A stretch of 62,694 bases of DNA from an uncultured Prevotellaceae bacterium. GTDB taxonomy: Bacteria > Bacteroidota > Bacteroidia > Bacteroidales > Bacteroidaceae. The notes below the pieces were generated by a model. That model saw nothing but the letters and a program-made list of their open reading frames with translations, had not been told where the DNA came from and made no database searches. Numbering within the stretch: position 1 is the first letter of the stretch; each line of letters opens with the position of its first letter. The stretch covers positions 1 to 62,694 of the forward strand of contig CALEPV010000073.1 of the NCBI GenBank assembly GCA_937910905.1, given 5' to 3'. The position numbers were made by a program, and so were the translations under genes. Below are positions 59,601 to 62,694 of this stretch, piece by piece.

Positions 59601-59892
59601 CGCAGTTCAGTGCTGTCTGTCCGCCAAAAGCCAGCAGAATGGCATCGGGACGCTCCTTCTTAATAATTTCTGTCACGAAGTGCGTGTTCACCGGCTGGAA
59701 ATAGACCGTGTCGGCAATACCCTCAGAGGTCTGTATGGTAGCGATGTTGGGGTTCACCAACACGCTTTTGATACCTTCTTCGCGAAGGGCTTTCAGAGCC
59801 TGCGAGCCAGAGTAGTCGAACTCACCTGCCTGTCCGATTTTCAGTGCGCCCGAACCGAGCAGCAGCACTTTCTTGATTGCCTTTTCTTTCAT
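56629..59892 (-). CDS. carB: Carbamoyl-phosphate synthase large subunit
   Basis: A 1087-residue enzyme making carbamoyl phosphate for pyrimidines and arginine. The two homologous ATP-grasp halves are seen in LLLGSGALKIGQAGEFDYSG at the start and VVLGSGAYRIGSSVEFDW in the middle, each followed by a preATP-grasp/ATP-grasp pair. The C-terminal MGS-like regulatory domain begins near TAGTARFFNDNG. Length is normal. The ATG at 59892 fits the family; longer readings run into purF. No carA gene is adjacent, although carB usually follows it. Confidence 0.96.
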   Translation of the reverse strand: MKEKAIKKVLLLGSGALKIGQAGEFDYSGSQALKALREEGIKSVLVNPNIATIQTSEGIADTVYFQPVNTHFVTEIIKKERPDAILLAFGGQTALNCGTELYLNGTLKEYGVQVLGTSVEAIMDTEDRDRFVKKLDEISLKTPVSHAVENMDDALKAAHEIGFPIMIRSAYALGGLGSGICPNEKAFRKLAESAFTFAPQILVEESLKGWKEIEFECIRDANDRCFTVASMENFDPLGIHTGESIVVAPTCSLREEQVKMLQEITIKCVRHLGIVGECNIQFAFNAETNDYRIIEINARLSRSSALASKATGYPLAFVAAKIALGYTLDQIGEMGTTSSAYVAPSLDYMICKIPRWDLTKFAGVSRQIGSSMKSVGEIMSIGRSFEEMMQKGLRMIGQGMHGFVGNNHTKFENLDDELANPTDLRIFAIAQALEEGYTIERIEELTKIDVWFLERLKHIVDLKHELQTYNKLEDLPDDLLLEVKRCGFSDFQIARFVLKSKATNMEKENLEMRRIRKQRGIMPSVKRIPTVASEHPELTNYLYFTYTHVPAFGNPEGEKYVPAHDINYYNNEKSVVVLGSGAYRIGSSVEFDWCSVNAINTARKLGYKSIMINYNPETVSTDYDMCDRLYFDELSLERVLDVMDLEQPRGVIVSVGGQIPNNLAMKLHRQGVPVLGTSPVDIDRAENRDKFSAMLDKLGIDQPAWRALTSFEDVKEFVDKVGYPVLVRPSYVLSGAAMNVCYDDEELHRFLNMATEVSKEFPVVISKFMTETKEIEFDAVADKGEVVEYAISEHVEYAGVHSGDATMVFPAQHIYFSTIRQIKKIAHKIAAELNISGPFNIQFLAKNREVKVIECNLRASRSFPFVSKILKRNFIETATKIMLDAPYHRPDKSEFDIDHIGVKASQFSFARLQNADPVLGVDMSSTGEVGCLGDDLNEALLNSLIATGYSIPKDAVLISSGGAKGKVSLLEPAQQLAKKGYTIYATAGTARFFNDNGVKAIQVAWPDEEGTMTNVLDLISQHKVGLVINVPKNHSSRELTNGYKIRRGAIDHNIPLMTNVRLAKAFIEAFTAMSLDEVKIKSWNEYK

Positions 59893-59929
59893 TTGAGTTT
59901 GGTGATATTTGTGTTTGGGAGTTGTTGGT

Positions 59930-61816
59930 TTATTGTTTGTTGCTCTCGTACCAATTGATATATGCCTCGTTGATGAGGCGTGTGCCGCCCGGAGTCGGAT
60001 AGTGGCCACTGAAGTACCAGTCGCCACTGTGCTTTGGGCAGGCCTTGTGCAGTCCTTCCAGAGTCTGATACACAATCTCAATGGGAGTTGTCACCCCGTC
60101 CGGACGCAACATCTCCACCATCTTGCCACTGATGTCCTCCTGTGTGAATGGCTCGTAGATGAGCCGTACATAGTTGGTCATCTGCTCCTTTGGCAGGTTG
60201 CGCTGGCCCATGCACTTTGCATACACCTCATCGATGATGTGCCATGAGCCGCGGTCTATGTGCAGCTCCACTGCCGCACGGAAGGCTATGAACTCGTCCA
60301 TGTGTGCCATGTCGATGCCATAGTAGTCGGGATAGCGCACTTGCGGAGCGCTGCTCACCAGCACAATCTTCTTCGGGTGCAGGCGATCCAGTATGCGTAT
60401 TATGCTTTCCTTGAGGGTCGTGCCTCGCACTATGCTGTCGTCTATTATCACCAGATTGTCTATCCGTGGCACCAGCGAACCGTATGTGATGTCGTACACG
60501 TGAGCCGAGAGGTCGTTGCGTGAGCCAGCCTCGGTGATGAATGTGCGTAGCTTGATGTCCTTTATTGCTACCTTCTCTGAGCGTATTTTCTCGTTGAGGA
60601 TGTTCTCCAGTTCACGCACCGTGGGCTTGTGATCTAGTGCAGCTATCTGAGCTATCTTCTCGCGGTTCAGTTCGTCCTTGAATGCTTCGAGCATACCGTA
60701 GAAGGCCACCTCTGCCGTGTTCGGTATGAATGAGAACACCGTGTGTGCGATGTCGCCGTCGATAGCCTGCATGATGCGGTCCTTCAGCTGTGCCCCCAGA
60801 GCCTTGCGCTCGCGGTAGATGCTTCTGTCGGAGCCGCGACTGAAGTATATGCGTTCAAACGAGCAGGCACGCTTCTCCTGCGGCTTCAGAATCTGTTCCA
60901 GCCGTACCTTGCCGCTCTTGCTGACCAGCAGAGCCTGTCCAGGTTCGAGCTCATCGATTTCCTCCACCTCCAAGTCGAAGGCTGTCTGTATCACAGGCCG
61001 CTCTGATGCCAGCGCCACCACCTCATCGTTCTTGTACCAGAAAGCCGGCCTGATACCCCACGGGTCGCGCATGGACATCATCTCGCCCGAACCTGTGATT
61101 CCGCAGATCACGTATCCGCCGTCCCACACAGGCGAGCTGGTCTTCAGCACATTGGCCAGGTCTGTGTTCTCCTCAATGTATTTGGTGATATCTGTATGGG
61201 TATAGCCCAGCTCTTCGTGTGCTATCTTGAACAGCCGCTCGCTCTCGCGGTCTAGGCGATGACCTATCTGCTCCAAGAGTATATATGTGTCTGCCAGTAC
61301 GCGTGGATGCTGGCCGCACTCCGTAATGCTGGCCATTATCTCGTCCACGTTAGTCATGTTGAAGTTGCCGCAGATCGCCAGATTCTTGGCTCTCCAGTTG
61401 TTGCGGCGCAGGAACGGATGGACATAAGAAAGGCCACTCTTGCCGGTCGTTGAGTACCGGAGGTGGCCCATCAATAGTTCGCCAGCGAAAGGCGATACCG
61501 CAATCTGCGAGCTCAGGGACGTGGCATCGGCCTGTTGTGCACTCCTCTCAATCTCGCAACTGATGTTTTGGAATATCTCCGTTATGGCATTGCTGCCCAG
61601 GGCTCTCTCGCGGAACATGTACTCTGTGCCAGGCTCTGCCTGCTGTTTCACTACTGCGATACCTGCCCCCTCCTGTCCACGATTGTGCTGCTTCTCCATC
61701 AGAAGATACATCTTGTTGAGGCCATAACGCCACGTACCGTACTTCCGCTGGTAGTACTCCAATGGTTTCAATAGGCGTACCATTGCGACGCCACATTCGT
61801 GCTTGAGTGGTTCCAT
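59930..61816 (-). CDS. purF: Amidophosphoribosyltransferase (long Bacteroidota type)
   Basis: A 628-residue enzyme for the first committed step of purine synthesis. The N-terminus MEPLKHECGVAM has a seven-residue propeptide before the catalytic Cys8. The amidotransferase half carries NRGQEGAGI, GHLRYSTTG and the ICGNFNMTNVDE region. The PRPP loop NLVIIDDSIVRGTTLKES is near 450. The chain is about 130 residues longer than E. coli PurF. The start codon lies only seven bases from a strong promoter box, so the mRNA may be nearly leaderless. carB starts 37 bases after the stop codon. Confidence 0.92.
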   Translation of the reverse strand: MEPLKHECGVAMVRLLKPLEYYQRKYGTWRYGLNKMYLLMEKQHNRGQEGAGIAVVKQQAEPGTEYMFRERALGSNAITEIFQNISCEIERSAQQADATSLSSQIAVSPFAGELLMGHLRYSTTGKSGLSYVHPFLRRNNWRAKNLAICGNFNMTNVDEIMASITECGQHPRVLADTYILLEQIGHRLDRESERLFKIAHEELGYTHTDITKYIEENTDLANVLKTSSPVWDGGYVICGITGSGEMMSMRDPWGIRPAFWYKNDEVVALASERPVIQTAFDLEVEEIDELEPGQALLVSKSGKVRLEQILKPQEKRACSFERIYFSRGSDRSIYRERKALGAQLKDRIMQAIDGDIAHTVFSFIPNTAEVAFYGMLEAFKDELNREKIAQIAALDHKPTVRELENILNEKIRSEKVAIKDIKLRTFITEAGSRNDLSAHVYDITYGSLVPRIDNLVIIDDSIVRGTTLKESIIRILDRLHPKKIVLVSSAPQVRYPDYYGIDMAHMDEFIAFRAAVELHIDRGSWHIIDEVYAKCMGQRNLPKEQMTNYVRLIYEPFTQEDISGKMVEMLRPDGVTTPIEIVYQTLEGLHKACPKHSGDWYFSGHYPTPGGTRLINEAYINWYESNKQ

Positions 61817-61823
61817 TTCGCCG

Positions 61824-61854
61824 CAAAAGTACAACATTTGGCTCTTTTTGCCAA
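61824..61854 (-). promoter_or_regulatory. purF promoter with near-zero leader
   Basis: On the minus strand TTG (61852-61854), 20 bases, TACTTTTG (61824-61831), then seven bases to the ATG at 61816. This leaves only a few bases of 5' untranslated RNA. Confidence 0.8.
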
Positions 61855-61869
61855 ATAGTAAGCACTATG

Positions 61870-61914
61870 AATTGTCAATTATCCAATTGTCAATTGTCCA
61901 ATTGTATAATTACC
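61870..61914. repeat. 15-bp tandem repeat, three units
   Basis: AATTGTCAATTATCC, AATTGTCAATTGTCC and AATTGTATAATTACC lie head to tail between the FMN reductase and purF, overlapping the reductase stop codon (61910-61912). Confidence 0.8.
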
Positions 61915-62515
61915 GAATGAAGTTAGTATACACACGCAGTTCCTGCTCTGGCCGTCCCTTCATACCCTTGAGCATCCACGCCATGTTGCGAGCCAGTGTG
62001 CGCATCGTCTGCATACCCTCCTCATCCTGCTCAGCCTGCCCAGGCTGCTGTCCGTACGCCATGTTCCAGTATTGCGAACTCACCACAGGCATATTCATCA
62101 TCGTGTAGTACTTGTTCAGCCTGTCGAATGCAGCTGAGGCGCCACCGCGCCGGCACACCACTACCGATGCTGCAGGCTTGAACTGCAAGTCGGCCCCAAG
62201 CGAGTAGAACACCCTGTCCAGCAGCGCACACAGCGAACCGTTCGGTCCACCATAGTACACCGGCGAACCCACCACCAGTCCGTCTATGCCATCCTTTACG
62301 CAACGCATTATCTGGTAGTAGACATCATCGTTGAATGTGCACTTACCTATACGCCCGCACATTCCGCAGGCAATACAACCCTGCATCGCCTTCTTGCCAA
62401 TGCTCACAATCTGTGTCTCCACGCCCTCGGCATTCAGCGTATTTGCCACCTCGGTCAGCGCACGCATGGTATTACCCTTTGTGCGAGGGCTTCCATTTAT
62501 CAATAGTACTTTCAT
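61910..62515 (-). CDS. NADPH-dependent FMN reductase / iron-sulfur flavodoxin family protein
   Basis: A 201-residue flavoprotein. MKVLLINGSPRTKGNTMRAL is the FMN phosphate-binding start, and VVGSPVYYGGPNGSLCALLD is the second flavin loop. Between them CIACGMCGRIGKC (near 47-59) has closely spaced cysteines, as in iron-sulfur flavoproteins, though a full cluster motif is not certain. It probably reduces small quinones or other acceptors. The region upstream has a palindrome (62539-62577) over a weak promoter. Confidence 0.88.
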   Translation of the reverse strand: MKVLLINGSPRTKGNTMRALTEVANTLNAEGVETQIVSIGKKAMQGCIACGMCGRIGKCTFNDDVYYQIMRCVKDGIDGLVVGSPVYYGGPNGSLCALLDRVFYSLGADLQFKPAASVVVCRRGGASAAFDRLNKYYTMMNMPVVSSQYWNMAYGQQPGQAEQDEEGMQTMRTLARNMAWMLKGMKGRPEQELRVYTNFIR

Positions 62516-62538
62516 TCCTTACCTATATAAATATATGA

Positions 62539-62577
62539 TTTGCCTGCAAAGAAAGCATTATTTTCTCTACAGGCAAA
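62539..62577. promoter_or_regulatory. Inverted repeat upstream of the FMN reductase gene
   Basis: TTTGCCTG (62539-62546) and CAGGCAAA (62570-62577) are perfect inverted half-sites, centres 31 bp apart (about three helical turns). They bracket a weak promoter-like TTCTTTG on the minus strand. It may be an operator; it may also be a chance palindrome. Confidence 0.35.
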
Positions 62578-62619
62578 GAACTTATGCATTTTTTTTGGTC
62601 ACCTGCATAACCGCGTGGA

Positions 62620-62694
62620 TTAACCGAAAATCTTGGCCCGCCTAAAGATGAAGAATTTCTTGTCAATCACGCCCCTTAACTGAGCTCTGAAGTC
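62620..62694 (-). CDS. Possible C-terminal end of a gene entering from the right edge
   Basis: On the minus strand a frame is open from the window edge to TAA at 62620-62622, giving 24 residues that end FFIFRRAKIFG. Residue make-up is plausible for a basic protein tail, but the stretch is too short to tell from chance. No family recognised. About 100 bases separate it from the FMN reductase start. Confidence 0.25.
   Translation of the reverse strand, partial: DFRAQLRGVIDKKFFIFRRAKIFG

Noticed and set aside
59893..60081. N-terminal extension of carB into purF
   Set aside because: It is out of frame with purF, has no similarity to CarB, and the conserved start MKEKAIKKVLLLGSG is at 59892.

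Overview
The window looks like a chromosomal segment of a Bacteroidota bacterium, order Bacteroidales and probably the Prevotella group. The evidence is: promoters of the Bacteroidota type (TTG, about 20 bp, TAnnTTTG) ahead of many genes; almost no Shine-Dalgarno sequences; order-typical families (DUF4295 beside rpmG and rpmB, DUF3127, DUF4835, DUF4491, DUF4923, TIGR04076); two PurF-like proteins; and GC-rich third codon positions. The placement is inferred from gene content, not from a tree. Most of the window is core metabolism and information processing. No prophage, CRISPR array, transposase or integrase was seen. The only mobile-element trace is a group II intron stub near the left end.

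Layout. 1-1830: tail of a 2x[4Fe-4S] protein, a 12-bp repeat tract, a terminator, the 3' end of a group II intron abutting the tail of a broken gene, then an EamA transporter and a TIGR04076 protein. 1880-4039 (minus): NhaD-type antiporter, DUF4295 protein, rpmG, rpmB. 4160-10975 (minus): complete trp operon trpB-E-G-D-C-F-A, preceded by a leader peptide with three consecutive Trp codons and an intrinsic terminator. 11039-15017 (minus): exported TPR protein and gyrA. 15229-18892: M16 peptidase facing a DUF3127 protein with an SSB-like tail. 19070-28243 (plus): a tight nine-gene run, dnaN-coaBC-DUF4835-recN-TPR/pseudoprotease-rlmH-DUF4491-rluA family-DUF4923. 28336-31714: YgjP-like metallopeptidase, def, large TPR protein. 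32035-35388: thrS-infC-rpmI-rplT. 35530-36816: two tandem deoxynucleoside kinases. 36835-45730: sugar/glycan cluster (sugar isomerase, MFS porter, esterase, rhamnulose-1-phosphate aldolase, exported HExxH protein, GH97, second esterase). 46029-49935: zinc-ribbon membrane protein, FetB-like permease, agmatine deiminase, cyclophilin lipoprotein, tRNA-Ala(GGC). 50097-56523 (plus): pyrB-pyrI-glyA, a PurF-like protein without the catalytic Cys, PIF1-type helicase. 56629-62515 (minus): FMN reductase, purF, carB.

Functional links. The trp operon appears to be controlled by ribosome-mediated attenuation. pyrBI and carB feed pyrimidine synthesis. glyA and purF feed one-carbon and purine synthesis. The deoxynucleoside kinases salvage nucleosides. 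The sugar cluster would release sugars from glycans (esterases, GH97), import them and split a ketose 1-phosphate, but it contains no sugar kinase.

The most unusual structure is a family of intergenic arrays built from CG-centred palindromes at an exact 22-bp pitch. They occur at four places (5038-5147, 18171-18280, about 31745-31936, about 45764-45911). Two of them contain an identical 88-bp near-perfect hairpin. Several other gene junctions carry degenerate 8-, 12- or 15-bp tandem repeats running up to the start codon.
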